DNA from: Ruminiclostridium cellobioparum subsp. termitidis CT1112
GTDB taxonomy: Bacteria > Bacillota > Clostridia > Acetivibrionales > DSM-1351
Assembly: GCF_000350485.1 (NCBI RefSeq)
Contig: NZ_AORV01000031.1
Location: forward strand, 163,254-227,253
DNA: 64,000 nucleotides
Direction of reading: 5' to 3'
The first letter of the stretch is position 1. Every line of letters starts with the position of its first letter. Of this stretch, positions 9,423-18,503 are shown one piece after another. The position numbers were made by a program, and so were the translations under genes. The notes below the pieces were generated by a model. That model was not told the origin of the DNA. It made no database searches and was given only the letters and a program-made list of their open reading frames with translations.

Positions 9423-9651
9423 GGTTATTCCTCCTTGAAATAATTGTTACGCTTAATGATACTAGGTAATTATGCCTAAAGTAAACGTAAAATGGTTACC
9501 TTTCATTGTGCAATATTATTACTTTTAATTAACCTTTTCACAAATATTTTTATAAAACTCCTCTAAAAAAGGCAAACTAATTTTATTGAATCTTATGGTA
9601 TAATAGCAACATTATACAAAATTATTATTCGCAAAATACACGGAGTTATTA

Positions 9652-11421
9652 ATGAAACCTATTATGAATATTATGGAAAAAATAAAGTCTGCCTTTATGG
9701 ATTTTTCTATCCGGCGTAAAATGCTTTCAATATTTATGGCATTTATGCTTTTTTATATTGGAATCAGCATAATAATTTATATACAGATCATTAACAATGA
9801 AACCGTCAGCCAGGTAAAACAGCGCTCTCATGAAACCACCGAGCTTATCAGAAAAAATATTGACACATTGATAGGCAGTGCCAACAACGTATCAAAAATC
9901 CTTACAACAAATTCCCTTGTCAGGACTTATCTGCATACGCAGGACCCGGGGCTGGCTCTGACAAAAAGCGTTAATGAGTTTTTGACAAGTATTCATATCA
10001 CCTCCCCGAATATCGATTCCATTTACGTTTATGATTTTCACGGCTCATCGCTGAAAACTACAAAATTTCTTACCGTTTCAACAGTGGAGGATGTACGGCT
10101 GGCGCCCTGGTTCAATGAGCTTAAGACTCTCAACGGAGGCTATAAAATAAGCATCAACGCCGATAATACACTCAAAACGACCTCCGGCAAGAACCTGGTA
10201 TCTGTTATGAGGATATTGAATGATCTGGACAGTATAACTCCCATAGGTGTCCTGGTACTGAACATTTCAGAGGACAGCGTTTTCGACATTGTCAAGGAGA
10301 CCACCAAAAGCGGCTCCTCCACTTTTATCCTCCTGGATAAAAACAACAGTCCGGTTATCAAGGATGATCCCGGTTATCCTGTTTACTTGAAGTATTCGCG
10401 TGACATGAAGGGCTCCGAAAGCATCGAGACGGTAAATAATCAAAAAAGCTATATCTACACGCTGGGTCTGGAGGACATAGGCTGGAGGATAATCAGTTTT
10501 TCCAGCCTGTCATTTACTTCACCCGAAATTAAAACCCTGAATGTCGTCTACATGGTTTTTATAGTTGTGACCCTCTTATTGTTTATTCTGGCGGCACTGT
10601 TTACTTCCGGGCTCATTACCGCGCCCATTCAAAAGCTGATCAAATCCATGCAGGGAGTTGCAAACGGCGTCTTCAAAAGGGTCAGCTATAACACGGGGAA
10701 TGATGAGATAGGCGAATTGAAAAACAATTACAACCTGATGATAATGCACATTAACGATCTTATTATCAGGCTGGTGGATGAGGAAAAACAAAAGCGCCGT
10801 TTCGAACTGGATGTGCTCAACGAACAAATAAAACCGCATTTTCTGTATAATACTCTCGATAATATTGCCTTTCTGGCCCTGCAAAACAATAACAATACGC
10901 TGTACGAAGCCGTCAACGCTCTGGGAAGCTATTGCAGGATCAGTCTGAGCAAAGGTTCCGAGACCATCAGCCTGGCTGACGAAATAAGGCTTATCAGAAA
11001 CTATCTGGCCCTCCAGAAGCTGCGGTACGGCGATATGATAAACGATGAATACAAGGTGGAGGATAACACTCTCAATATAAAAATTTTAAAAAACATTTTG
11101 CAGCCCCTGGTTGAGAATTCCATTTACCACGGCATCAGGCCCAGCGGTGAACCCGGCCTGATAACTGTATCCGCCAGCCTGGCTGCGGGTTACCTTTTCC
11201 TTTCAGTCCAAGATAACGGGCTTGGTATGGATGAGGACGAAATAAACTCCATATCCGATGAAAATCTGGCCAGAAATCAGTCAAGTTTTGGCCTCCGGGG
11301 AACGATACAGCGTCTTAAAATCCATTATGGAACAAATGATATATACAAGGTTGAGAGTAAAAAATATGAGGGTACAAAAATAATTTTGAAAATTCCTGTG
11401 GAGGTGGGCAGTCATGAATAA
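9652..11421 (+). CDS. YesM-type sensor histidine kinase
   Basis: This membrane sensor kinase probably detects an extracellular sugar signal. Membrane helix 1 (about 27-46) and helix 2 (about 297-325) flank a cache-like extracellular domain. A HAMP domain follows, then the H-box EQIKPHFLYNTLD with His at about residue 396, and an HATPase domain with LVENSIYHG, DNGLGMD and FGLRG. The downstream response regulator starts 8 bp before this gene ends, so they are coupled. It is divergent from the sugar ABC operon at 6.2-9.4 kb, its likely target. Confidence 0.9.
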   Translation: MKPIMNIMEKIKSAFMDFSIRRKMLSIFMAFMLFYIGISIIIYIQIINNETVSQVKQRSHETTELIRKNIDTLIGSANNVSKILTTNSLVRTYLHTQDPGLALTKSVNEFLTSIHITSPNIDSIYVYDFHGSSLKTTKFLTVSTVEDVRLAPWFNELKTLNGGYKISINADNTLKTTSGKNLVSVMRILNDLDSITPIGVLVLNISEDSVFDIVKETTKSGSSTFILLDKNNSPVIKDDPGYPVYLKYSRDMKGSESIETVNNQKSYIYTLGLEDIGWRIISFSSLSFTSPEIKTLNVVYMVFIVVTLLLFILAALFTSGLITAPIQKLIKSMQGVANGVFKRVSYNTGNDEIGELKNNYNLMIMHINDLIIRLVDEEKQKRRFELDVLNEQIKPHFLYNTLDNIAFLALQNNNNTLYEAVNALGSYCRISLSKGSETISLADEIRLIRNYLALQKLRYGDMINDEYKVEDNTLNIKILKNILQPLVENSIYHGIRPSGEPGLITVSASLAAGYLFLSVQDNGLGMDEDEINSISDENLARNQSSFGLRGTIQRLKIHYGTNDIYKVESKKYEGTKIILKIPVEVGSHE

Positions 11422-13018
11422 CAGAGCTTTAAAAGTACTTATTGTGGACGATGAAAGCAACACCAGAAGTCTTGTACGTATGTCCATAGACTGGGAGGGG
11501 CTGGGCCTTCAGGCCATCGGCGATGCCACCAGCGGTCTTGAAGCACTGGATATTATAGACAGTGAATTACCCGACATAATAATTACAGACATCCAAATGC
11601 CGTACATGGACGGACTGGCCCTGAGCAAGGCTGTAAAGGAAATGCATCCGGATATGGCCATAGTCATACTAACTGCCCATGACGAGTTTTCATATGCACA
11701 AAGTGCTGTTTCAATAGGCGTTTCAGACTTCATACTAAAACCCATTGATAAGGCACTGCTCAATGAAACTCTTTCAAGGCTGGCCGGCAGGATTAATTCA
11801 CACAGACTCAGGCTGGGTGAGCTGGAGCTGTCACACCAGTATTTCAAGAATAATATCGGTGTCTTTCAAAACAAAGTTTTAAATGATCTCATATCCCCCA
11901 ACAGACCCGGCTTTACTTTTGAGCCGGGGGAATTCGAGATGGTTGAACTGGATTTTGATTCCGAATATAATACCTGCCAGATTGCACTTATTAATATTGC
12001 CATGGAAAAAAACAGATATTCCAACCTGGAAAGACAGGTTCTGCTCCAAAACTGCTGTTCCCACATTAAAAACAATTATTGTCCGTCGGGCAGGGCTTAT
12101 GTTTTTACAGATGTAAACGGCAATATAGTCTTACTTGGCAATGACAGAAATATCTCTCTTAACGATATTTCCGAATATGCTGCGGCATATTTTAAGGAAC
12201 AGCTTTCCACAGTTGTATACTGCGGAATAGGAAGAGCCGTAACAGGTATCGAAAATGTGCACATTTCTTACAATCAGGCTCTCAATGCCCTGAATACGTG
12301 TTATATCACCGGGGAGGAAATAACCTATGCCGACGTGCAGGTCACAGGGTATGAAAGCAAAATATTCAACAACAGTTCCTCCATCGAAAATATGAAGCTG
12401 GCCATCAAGTCCGGTATGACAGATCGGGCGGCACATTATACCAAAGAATTGCTTTATAACTATGCCAAGGAAAATATCAATGACCTGGACGGCGTAAAAA
12501 TAACTGCCATAAACATCAGTACTTATATCAAGGAGCTGCTGAACGAGATGAAAATTTCATATATGGCCGACCTGTCGCTTTCAGGTGAGATGGTCCTGGG
12601 CATATTTAAATACGATAAATATTCAGACATAGAAAATGCCGTAACCGCCATGGTTCAAAAGGCCTGCGAGCTTATTAACGAAGCTCTGAGCAGTAAAAAC
12701 AACTCCATGGTGTCCGAGATAAAAAATTATATTGATGAAAATTTCAGCAATTATGATCTGAATCTTAAGCTGGTTGCAGATAAATTTTATCTCAACTCAA
12801 GTTATTTAAGCAGAATTTTTAAAAAGGGTACAGGAGTGTCCTTCTCAGAATATCTTATAAAAATACGGATGGAAAAAGCCATTTCCCTGCTTAAAATTCA
12901 GGATTACAAGGCATATCAGCTGGCGCAGTTCGTGGGAATACCCGATCCGAACTATTTTGTAAAATGCTTTAAAAAAATTGTTGGAATTCCTTTTGCAGAA
13001 TACAAATTGAAGAAATAG
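11414..13018 (+). CDS. AraC-family response regulator, YesN type
   Basis: This two-component regulator has an N-terminal receiver domain (KVLIVDDES; phospho-acceptor Asp about residue 59 in IIITDIQMP). A middle region of about 250 residues follows, and a C-terminal AraC double helix-turn-helix (about 430-534) with SSYLSRIFKKGTGVSF and the closing DPNYFVKCFKKIVG motif. The 534-aa length is normal for YesN proteins. It is coupled to the kinase upstream and probably activates the divergent sugar ABC operon. Confidence 0.92.
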   Translation: MNNRALKVLIVDDESNTRSLVRMSIDWEGLGLQAIGDATSGLEALDIIDSELPDIIITDIQMPYMDGLALSKAVKEMHPDMAIVILTAHDEFSYAQSAVSIGVSDFILKPIDKALLNETLSRLAGRINSHRLRLGELELSHQYFKNNIGVFQNKVLNDLISPNRPGFTFEPGEFEMVELDFDSEYNTCQIALINIAMEKNRYSNLERQVLLQNCCSHIKNNYCPSGRAYVFTDVNGNIVLLGNDRNISLNDISEYAAAYFKEQLSTVVYCGIGRAVTGIENVHISYNQALNALNTCYITGEEITYADVQVTGYESKIFNNSSSIENMKLAIKSGMTDRAAHYTKELLYNYAKENINDLDGVKITAINISTYIKELLNEMKISYMADLSLSGEMVLGIFKYDKYSDIENAVTAMVQKACELINEALSSKNNSMVSEIKNYIDENFSNYDLNLKLVADKFYLNSSYLSRIFKKGTGVSFSEYLIKIRMEKAISLLKIQDYKAYQLAQFVGIPDPNYFVKCFKKIVGIPFAEYKLKK

Positions 13019-13098
13019 TCCCTTAAAGGTCAGGTCAGCAGGTATTTGAGCCTTTGAAAATTGAATAACTTTTTAATTTTTGGGCCATGTTAATACAT

Positions 13099-13173
13099 AT
13101 TGATTGCACATGTATCGATTACATATGTATTAATTGCATATGCATTGATTACCTAGACATTGATTACACAGGT
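13099..13173. repeat. Five tandem degenerate 15-bp repeats upstream of a zinc-ribbon gene
   Basis: Five head-to-tail 15-bp units run without gaps: ATTGATTGCACATGT, ATCGATTACATATGT, ATTAATTGCATATGC, ATTGATTACCTAGAC and ATTGATTACACAGGT. A weaker sixth copy may precede them at about 13085. The array ends 17 bp before the ATG of the next gene, next to its ribosome site. There are no unique spacers, so it is not a CRISPR array. Operator clustering or a replication-slippage minisatellite are both possible. Confidence 0.75.
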
Positions 13174-13190
13174 TAAGAGGGATTTATAAA

Positions 13191-13487
13191 ATGAATGATG
13201 AACAGCTTCTGGAATGCCCAAACTGTAAAGGCCATAATTTTCTAATAAAGTACGAAGCAACCTATGTCTACTCGTACAACATAGACTCTGATGCTCCCGG
13301 CTTTAAAAATACAGGGGAATTTCTTCCTTTTATGTTTGATAAAAGAGAGCAGAAAGACGCCCATCAGTACCTTGAGTGCAAAACGTGCGGTAACCAGTAT
13401 CCCTGCTATCTCAACGAGTGGGACAACAAAACAGGAATCCTGAAACTTCAAAAAGCTGTCGGCCAGCCTACAAAAAATATTGGATAA
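13191..13487 (+). CDS. Small zinc-ribbon-like protein
   Basis: This 98-aa protein has two Cys pairs: CPNC (residues 9-12) and CKTC (63-66), with an extra Cys at 72. The pairs are spaced as in a zinc ribbon. The remainder is polar, without a signal or membrane segment. No function is known to me. It stands alone between the YesN gene and a sensor kinase and is preceded by the 15-bp tandem repeats and an AAGAGGG ribosome site. Confidence 0.7.
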   Translation: MNDEQLLECPNCKGHNFLIKYEATYVYSYNIDSDAPGFKNTGEFLPFMFDKREQKDAHQYLECKTCGNQYPCYLNEWDNKTGILKLQKAVGQPTKNIG

Positions 13488-13569
13488 ATTACCAATTAGT
13501 AGAGGAATTTGTATTATAATGTAGAACTCATAATTAAGTGTTCAAATTTATTTTGAAGGAGACGCTATT

Positions 13570-15093
13570 ATGGGTATATATAATCTTCTTTGTAATGTAC
13601 TTGTATTAAAGAATCCTAAAGAGCTGTACAAAAAGTATTCCAAAGAAATAAATGAACAGATTCTCAGGCTTAACATTGTCAGGATTGTAAATATAATATG
13701 GGTTCTATTATTCGCAAACAGTATTCTGGTCCTGACCGATATTCTGATTTTCAGAGGCAAATTGGCTGAGTCTGCCTATAAGAACGTGTTCTACCTGCAT
13801 TTAAGCCTGTATCCCATCCTATTATTCTATCTTGCTTTATATCATATAAAAATAAAAAACCTGAATAACTATAAATATATTAACCTGTCCATAAATATTG
13901 TCATGATCATTTGGTCTGAATTGATGTCCTTCAATGCCCAATTCATACACAGCCAGATTTCGGCCTATCTGTTAACCCTGTTCTGCATGTCCGCCCTGCT
14001 CATTATGCCTCCTGCCCAAAGCCTTGTTCTATTCCCGTCCGCTTTCATATCCCTGTTAATCGGCATGTTGATTACAGGTATCCCTGAAACGATACTTTAC
14101 GGACATATAACCAATTCTTTCTTTATGGTTATAATTTCTTTATTTATTTCCATCATAAGTTATTGGACATTTTGCGGACATGTCATAAACCAGCAGATTA
14201 TTGCAGATAAAAATAAGGAAATTGACGCTCTTAACGAAGAACTTATCAGGAAGGTTCAGTCGCAAACCGACGAACTTGTTAAAATGAACTCAACACTTGA
14301 GCTTGAAAAACTCAGGATATCTTTATTTGCAAATATTTCTCATGAATTCAAGACCCCTATTAACGTTATATTATCTGCCGAGCAGCTGCTGGAGTATAAA
14401 CTCAAGGATGACCAGTCCCCCATTTCCGCTTCCTGCATGAAAAAATACATGTCCTCAATAAAGCAGAACTGCTACAGACTAATTCGTCTTGTAACAAACA
14501 TCATAGATATAAATACCATTGACTGCGGAAATATGAATCTGCAGCTTGACAACCAGGATATTGTCAAAGCCACCGAAGATATTGTCCTGTCTGTCGCAGG
14601 CCTCATTAAAAATAAGAATATTTCTCTGATATTCGATACCGAGATGGAAGAAAAAGTGATTGCAATTGATTTGGATAAAATAGAAAGAGTTATTTTGAAT
14701 CTGCTTTCAAATGCCATGAAATTTACTTCTCCCGGAGGGTACATCACCGTAAATATGTTCGAGCAGGATAATTATGTAGTAATATCGGTAAAAGATACGG
14801 GGATAGGGATACCTGAGGAGCTGCAATCTGCTATTTTTGACAGGCTGGTGCAGGTGGACAGATCCTTTACCAAGAGTTCAGAGGGAAGCGGTATAGGTTT
14901 GTCAATTTCTAAATCAATTATTGATATGCATAAGGGTATGATATACGTAAACAGCCGGGTTGGGGAGGGAAGTGAATTTATTGTGGAACTCCCCTCCTAT
15001 ACAATTGAGGGGGCAAAAGCAGAAGTAGCTGCCGTAGATGAACTGGGCAGAATTGAAAAAGTGAAAATCGAGTTCTCTGATATTTATTTATAA
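13570..15093 (+). CDS. Membrane sensor histidine kinase (HisKA type)
   Basis: The N-terminal half has about six hydrophobic helices between residues 38 and 205 and no large extracellular domain, so it probably senses a membrane or intramembrane signal. A coiled-coil linker (about 211-245) precedes the HisKA box FANISHEFKTPIN with His about 258. The HATPase domain follows with N-box LLSNAMKFT and G-boxes DTGIGIP and GSGIGLS. No response regulator gene is adjacent, so it is an orphan kinase. A GAAGGAGACG ribosome site precedes the ATG. Confidence 0.9.
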   Translation: MGIYNLLCNVLVLKNPKELYKKYSKEINEQILRLNIVRIVNIIWVLLFANSILVLTDILIFRGKLAESAYKNVFYLHLSLYPILLFYLALYHIKIKNLNNYKYINLSINIVMIIWSELMSFNAQFIHSQISAYLLTLFCMSALLIMPPAQSLVLFPSAFISLLIGMLITGIPETILYGHITNSFFMVIISLFISIISYWTFCGHVINQQIIADKNKEIDALNEELIRKVQSQTDELVKMNSTLELEKLRISLFANISHEFKTPINVILSAEQLLEYKLKDDQSPISASCMKKYMSSIKQNCYRLIRLVTNIIDINTIDCGNMNLQLDNQDIVKATEDIVLSVAGLIKNKNISLIFDTEMEEKVIAIDLDKIERVILNLLSNAMKFTSPGGYITVNMFEQDNYVVISVKDTGIGIPEELQSAIFDRLVQVDRSFTKSSEGSGIGLSISKSIIDMHKGMIYVNSRVGEGSEFIVELPSYTIEGAKAEVAAVDELGRIEKVKIEFSDIYL

Positions 15094-15198
15094 AAATCAC
15101 AATTTTACGTTTATAGTCCTTAACCGGCTACCTTGACATAATAATACTGCAATATACAATCATACTAACAGTCTGTATTTTTGGTGAGGTGATAAAAT

Positions 15199-15486
15199 TT
15201 GGCACGTAATAAGTATCCAGAGATAACTGTAAACCGTATCCTTGATACAGCAATGAAATTATTCATGACAAAAGGGTATGAACATACAACGGTTCAAGAC
15301 ATTATCAATGAATTGGGCAATTTAAGCAAAGGTGCAATTTATCATCATTTTAAATCCAAAGAAGATATAATGGGTGCTATAAATGCCCGCATGTTAAATG
15401 ATTTCGAGTCGTTATCCGTGAGTTTTCACGGGTGTTATGAAGAAAATGCTAACAAAATAATATTTTCAGGATATTTGTTAGCATAG
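15199..15486 (+). pseudogene. Truncated TetR-family regulator
   Basis: The first 60 residues form a clear TetR N-terminal helix-turn-helix (LFMTKGYEHTTVQDII, then GAIYHHFKSKEDIM). The frame stops after 95 aa, whereas TetR proteins are about 190-210 aa, so the ligand-binding and dimerisation domain is missing. The start is TTG, with a GGTGAGGTG ribosome site. The end of the frame runs into the terminator and 3' end of the opposite-strand toxin gene, which suggests the toxin-antitoxin module replaced the 3' part of the gene. A short DNA-binding protein could still be made but is unlikely to regulate normally. Confidence 0.75.
15446..15484 (-). terminator. Terminator of the toxin-antitoxin operon, inside the TetR remnant
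   Basis: ATGCTAACAAA (15446-15456) and TTTGTTAGCAT (15474-15484) form a perfect 11-bp stem. On the minus strand it is followed by TTTTCTTC and lies 18 nt past the toxin stop codon. It overlaps the last codons of the truncated TetR frame on the opposite strand. Confidence 0.6.
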
Positions 15487-15501
15487 TTTTGCATCGCCCA
15501 A

Positions 15502-15807
15502 TTAAAACCGGCTTTTTGAATATCGTACTGTAACAACGAGAACCCTCTTTTTCGTTTCTTCAACACGGAAAGCAACAGTAAAATTATCCACGAAAAGCTG
15601 GCGGTATCCCTTATTGGCATAAGCGCCTGTTTTTCTTAGCGCTCCGCGCTGTGGTATACTTTCCAGACTGAAAATAGATTCTCCCAATGACTCCACCAGC
15701 TTTACAGCGATGCCGGATTCCATTGGCGTTTCAGCAATATAGGTATATATACCATCCAAATCGCGATATGCACGAGGCAGTAACTTTACTGAATATTTAT
15801 TTTCCAA
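15502..15807 (-). CDS. RelE/ParE-family toxin
   Basis: This 101-aa protein has the ParE/RelE toxin fold pattern: the start YSVKLLPRAYRDLDGIYTYI and the C-terminal strand run VDNFTVAFRVEE ... VLVVTVRYSKSRF. The family either poisons gyrase (ParE) or cleaves ribosome-bound mRNA (RelE). It overlaps the upstream antitoxin gene by 11 bp, the usual coupled arrangement. The conserved basic residue near the end (SKSR) is present, so it looks active. Confidence 0.85.
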   Translation of the reverse strand: MENKYSVKLLPRAYRDLDGIYTYIAETPMESGIAVKLVESLGESIFSLESIPQRGALRKTGAYANKGYRQLFVDNFTVAFRVEETKKRVLVVTVRYSKSRF

Positions 15808-16063
15808 ATTGTTTCCTCTTTAAGCTCGATAGAGCTTCTCTTGCATCTATAAGCTGGTCATCGGAAGTATACTCGGCTTCAGCCTCCGCGATAGCCGTGT
15901 CGAGTTCACGGTCTTCCAGCATAGAATCAAAGGTTTCGATGCTCATAATAACTAAATCACCATAGCCGTTCTTCGTTATGAATATCGGCTCCTTCTTTGC
16001 GTGGCACAAATCGGAGATCTCATTGGTGTTTCTTAAATCAGTTATCGGTCTGATTTGGGGCAT
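15797..16063 (-). CDS. Phd/YefM-type antitoxin
   Basis: This 88-aa protein begins PQIRPITDLRNTNEISDLCH and contains EPIFITKNGYGDLVIMS, the Phd/YefM DNA-binding fold. The acidic C-terminal tail (about 50-80) is the expected toxin-binding segment. A strong GAGGAGG site precedes the ATG. It is co-transcribed with the overlapping toxin gene and probably represses its own promoter. Confidence 0.87.
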   Translation of the reverse strand: MPQIRPITDLRNTNEISDLCHAKKEPIFITKNGYGDLVIMSIETFDSMLEDRELDTAIAEAEAEYTSDDQLIDAREALSSLKRKQFGK

Positions 16064-16085
16064 GATTTACGCCTCCTCTCATGTA

Positions 16086-16106
16086 CATTATTATAGCATT
16101 ATTATA
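16086..16106 (-). promoter_or_regulatory. Direct repeat in the toxin-antitoxin promoter
   Basis: CATTATTATA occurs twice, at 16086-16095 and 16097-16106, one base apart. On the minus strand each copy contains a TATAAT-like hexamer. The pair lies 23-43 bp upstream of the antitoxin ATG and is a likely promoter and antitoxin binding site. Confidence 0.4.
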
Positions 16107-16345
16107 TACATTTTTACAAGAATTTAGTCAATTTAAGCTGTTTTACTCTTAAGGAGGATGAACCGTAACCTGTCCTATAAGAAAGACACTTTCCAATACG
16201 CTGGACCGGAAGGATCACTCCCTCGGAAAAGTAGTGTTGAAGATAAAGGAAGACAATCCTAATGGAAAAGCCCAAATCGTATAAATAGATTGAAATTTGC
16301 CAATCTTTCCTTTTTCTAAAATAATAACTACTCAAAATTGCAAAA

Positions 16346-16891
16346 TCAATCCGCCATCATAAAATCTGCCCATTCATACGGATAGGCTTTATAATGCTCT
16401 CGCCAATAATATATTCGCTCAATATATTGTTGCTTACGCTCCTCGACAACCCTTTTGCATTCCGGTACACCATATTTCCTGATTATAGCTGTTAAATCAT
16501 AGATTGGAAATCCGATAGCATGTCCATTCGCATGAACTACTCCGCAAGCTTGCCCAATGGCATGGCACAAAGCTATATCTTCAAGAGAGTCGATTTCCTT
16601 TGCCACTGCGTGAGCCTGCAAAATCGCGCGCTTGGCCACGGGCATTTTCACTTTACCAGCAGCCCAATCTTTTGATGTCAGCACAGCGGATTCAAGTCGC
16701 TTTTCGTTCGGATAACGCTCAAACAACTTTTGAACGGTTTCATCGGCAAATTCAAATGCCCACAAGACCATTGTCCGATGATTTTGTTCTTGAATCAATG
16801 CGGTTAAATCAGCTAAAAATTCGCTATTTTTAGCAAAAAGAACCTTATTTTTTCTGTTAACTCTATTTTGCACTTCGTTAATCCAATTCAT
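16346..16891 (-). CDS. Imm5-like putative immunity protein
   Basis: This soluble protein of 181 aa resembles the Imm5-like family of putative immunity proteins. It shows the helical pattern with WAAGKVKMPVAKRAILQAHAVA and HAIGQACGVVHANGHAIGFPIYDL; the His/Ala-rich segments are the family signature. The ATG at 16891 was chosen because AGAGGAG lies 7 nt upstream; the longer frame has no ribosome site. No polymorphic toxin gene is adjacent, so it may be an orphan immunity gene. Family assignment is from remembered sequence pattern and is moderately sure. Confidence 0.6.
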   Translation of the reverse strand: MNWINEVQNRVNRKNKVLFAKNSEFLADLTALIQEQNHRTMVLWAFEFADETVQKLFERYPNEKRLESAVLTSKDWAAGKVKMPVAKRAILQAHAVAKEIDSLEDIALCHAIGQACGVVHANGHAIGFPIYDLTAIIRKYGVPECKRVVEERKQQYIERIYYWREHYKAYPYEWADFMMAD

Positions 16892-16986
16892 ATTTTCTCC
16901 TCTGACAGATAAATTCCCATTATATGATACTTCCAATTATATGATTGCACATTAACTATGAGAAAACTTTTTCAACCTATCCTCCA

Positions 16987-17646
16987 CTATAATTCCTTTT
17001 TCCTGCTCAGCGAGTAGGATATCGAGAGAGAAATAGCCAGGAAAACAAGTCCCACGCCGACACAGCATAATATTAATAGATACTGATGAGCAGAGAAAAA
17101 TTGTACTGCTTTGCTCATATCAGTTAAAAAGCCCGGCTGTTTGGAGAGAAGTATCAGCAGAAAGAATAGAATAAACATCGGAGCCATCGTAAAGATATAG
17201 ACTTTGGAAAAAGAAAATCGTGTGAAAATCGGGTAGGATATGCCCACCGCAAAACAATAGTACGCAAATGAAAATCCCAAAACGGCAAGGAACGGTAATG
17301 TTTCCATTGTAATATTCAAAGCGCGGTATAGAATCATGGCGGCAATCGCCATAATAGCCGTACAGCAGATTCCCAAAATCAAAGCATATAGATAACGTGC
17401 CAGCACACGTTCTAATTTTTTAAGCGGCAGTACGCCATAGAGCTTGTCAAGGTTGTTTTTCTCGTTTATCTGAAATATTGTGCTGCCTAACGCTGTAGCA
17501 AACATCATCGCTATCACCGTAATAACTGACGGCTGCTTTGTCACCGCGCCAATAAAAATAACGGCGATTACAGCTATGGCAAATGTGGGTAAGGAACTTT
17601 TTGCGGTGTACAGGTCCAGTTTTACGGCATTGTATACTCTATTCAT
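16987..17646 (-). CDS. ABC-2 type permease, cassette 1
   Basis: This 219-aa membrane protein has about six hydrophobic helices and the segment NLDKLYGVLPLKKLERVLARYLYA, matching the ABC2_membrane_5 type of exporter subunits. Its gene overlaps the end of the ATPase gene by 4 bp. It forms a cassette with the ATPase and the GntR regulator upstream. The second cassette (20203-22088) has a clear paralogue with RLYGLLPVTKRDIVTGRYMF. Such cassettes often serve cell-envelope stress or antibiotic efflux; the substrate is unknown. Confidence 0.85.
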   Translation of the reverse strand: MNRVYNAVKLDLYTAKSSLPTFAIAVIAVIFIGAVTKQPSVITVIAMMFATALGSTIFQINEKNNLDKLYGVLPLKKLERVLARYLYALILGICCTAIMAIAAMILYRALNITMETLPFLAVLGFSFAYYCFAVGISYPIFTRFSFSKVYIFTMAPMFILFFLLILLSKQPGFLTDMSKAVQFFSAHQYLLILCCVGVGLVFLAISLSISYSLSRKKEL

Positions 17647-18503
17647 TTCGATCCCCCCCCTTTGCTGATACGCACAAGAATTTCATCAATCGTCGGCGTT
17701 TCCGTCACAAGCCGGTCTGACAACATTTCCGACTTTGACGACAAAAGCAGTCCGCTGAAGCCGGCAGCATTTGACGACAGTCCGATTAGCTGCGACTTCA
17801 GGGCATCCGTCAGGTCGTCGGCGCCGCCCTTCACAATGAGGAAATACGCCTCCAAGTCGTCTTTTGTGCCGGTAAAGAACACCTTACCGTTGTCAATCAA
17901 CGTGATGTAATCTGCGACTTTCTCCAAATCTGATGTGATGTGCGTCGAGAAGAACACACTTTTTTCTCCATCGGATATATACTCGCGCAAGATGTCAAGT
18001 AACTCGTCGCGTGCCACCGGGTCAAGACCGCTTGTCGGCTCGTCTAATATGAGCAGTTTAGCGTTATGTGACATCGCCACCGCGAGCATCAGTTTCAATT
18101 TCATACCTCGCGACAAGTCCTTGACCTTTTTATCGGGAGACAGCTTGAACTTTTTCATATAAGCGGCAAACTGCCCGCTGTCCCATTTGCTGTAAAAGCC
18201 CTTTACAATTTTTTCAATTTCGCGGATACGCCACACGTCCACAAAGAAGATTTCGTCAAAAACAGCCGCCAATTCCTGTTTTGCTGTCAGCTCGTCCTCT
18301 ATGTTGTCCGAGCCGTAAATTTTGACTTCGCCTCCCGTTCGGTTAGCCATATTCAGGATAAGCCGTATTGTCGTTGTTTTCCCAGCACCGTTCTGCCCGA
18401 CAAACCCCATAATGTATCCGGCGGGCAGTGTGAACGAAATGGAATCCAGCGAGAAGTCATTATAAGTTTTACAGAGGTTCCTGACCTCCAAAGCATTATT
18501 CAT
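17643..18503 (-). CDS. ABC transporter ATP-binding protein, cassette 1
   Basis: This is the cytoplasmic ATPase of an ABC-2 exporter (YtrB/BcrA-like). It has Walker A GQNGAGKTT (about 40-48), the signature LSRGMKLKL, Walker B LLILDEPTSGLDP and the switch His in FFSTHI. The start at 18503 follows GGAGGGAAATCA; the longer frame would run through the regulator gene. The ATG lies in the 3' end of the GntR gene, with an 8-bp overlap ATGAATAA. The same junction is found in cassette 2. Confidence 0.92.
   Translation of the reverse strand: MNNALEVRNLCKTYNDFSLDSISFTLPAGYIMGFVGQNGAGKTTTIRLILNMANRTGGEVKIYGSDNIEDELTAKQELAAVFDEIFFVDVWRIREIEKIVKGFYSKWDSGQFAAYMKKFKLSPDKKVKDLSRGMKLKLMLAVAMSHNAKLLILDEPTSGLDPVARDELLDILREYISDGEKSVFFSTHITSDLEKVADYITLIDNGKVFFTGTKDDLEAYFLIVKGGADDLTDALKSQLIGLSSNAAGFSGLLLSSKSEMLSDRLVTETPTIDEILVRISKGGGSK

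Noticed and set aside
9423..9651. AGGTAA...TTACCT inverted repeat in the divergent promoter region
   Set aside because: Arms are only 6 bp and widely spaced; too weak to call an operator.
13099..13173. Possible CRISPR array
   Set aside because: The 15-bp units touch each other; there are no spacers and no cas genes.
16114..16335. Minus-strand ORF of 73 aa
   Set aside because: No ribosome site, odd composition and no family resemblance. The plus strand of the same stretch (16162-16284) reads a 40-codon piece with LDRKDHSLGKVVLKI that may be the end of a lost gene, but it has no start and I could not identify it.
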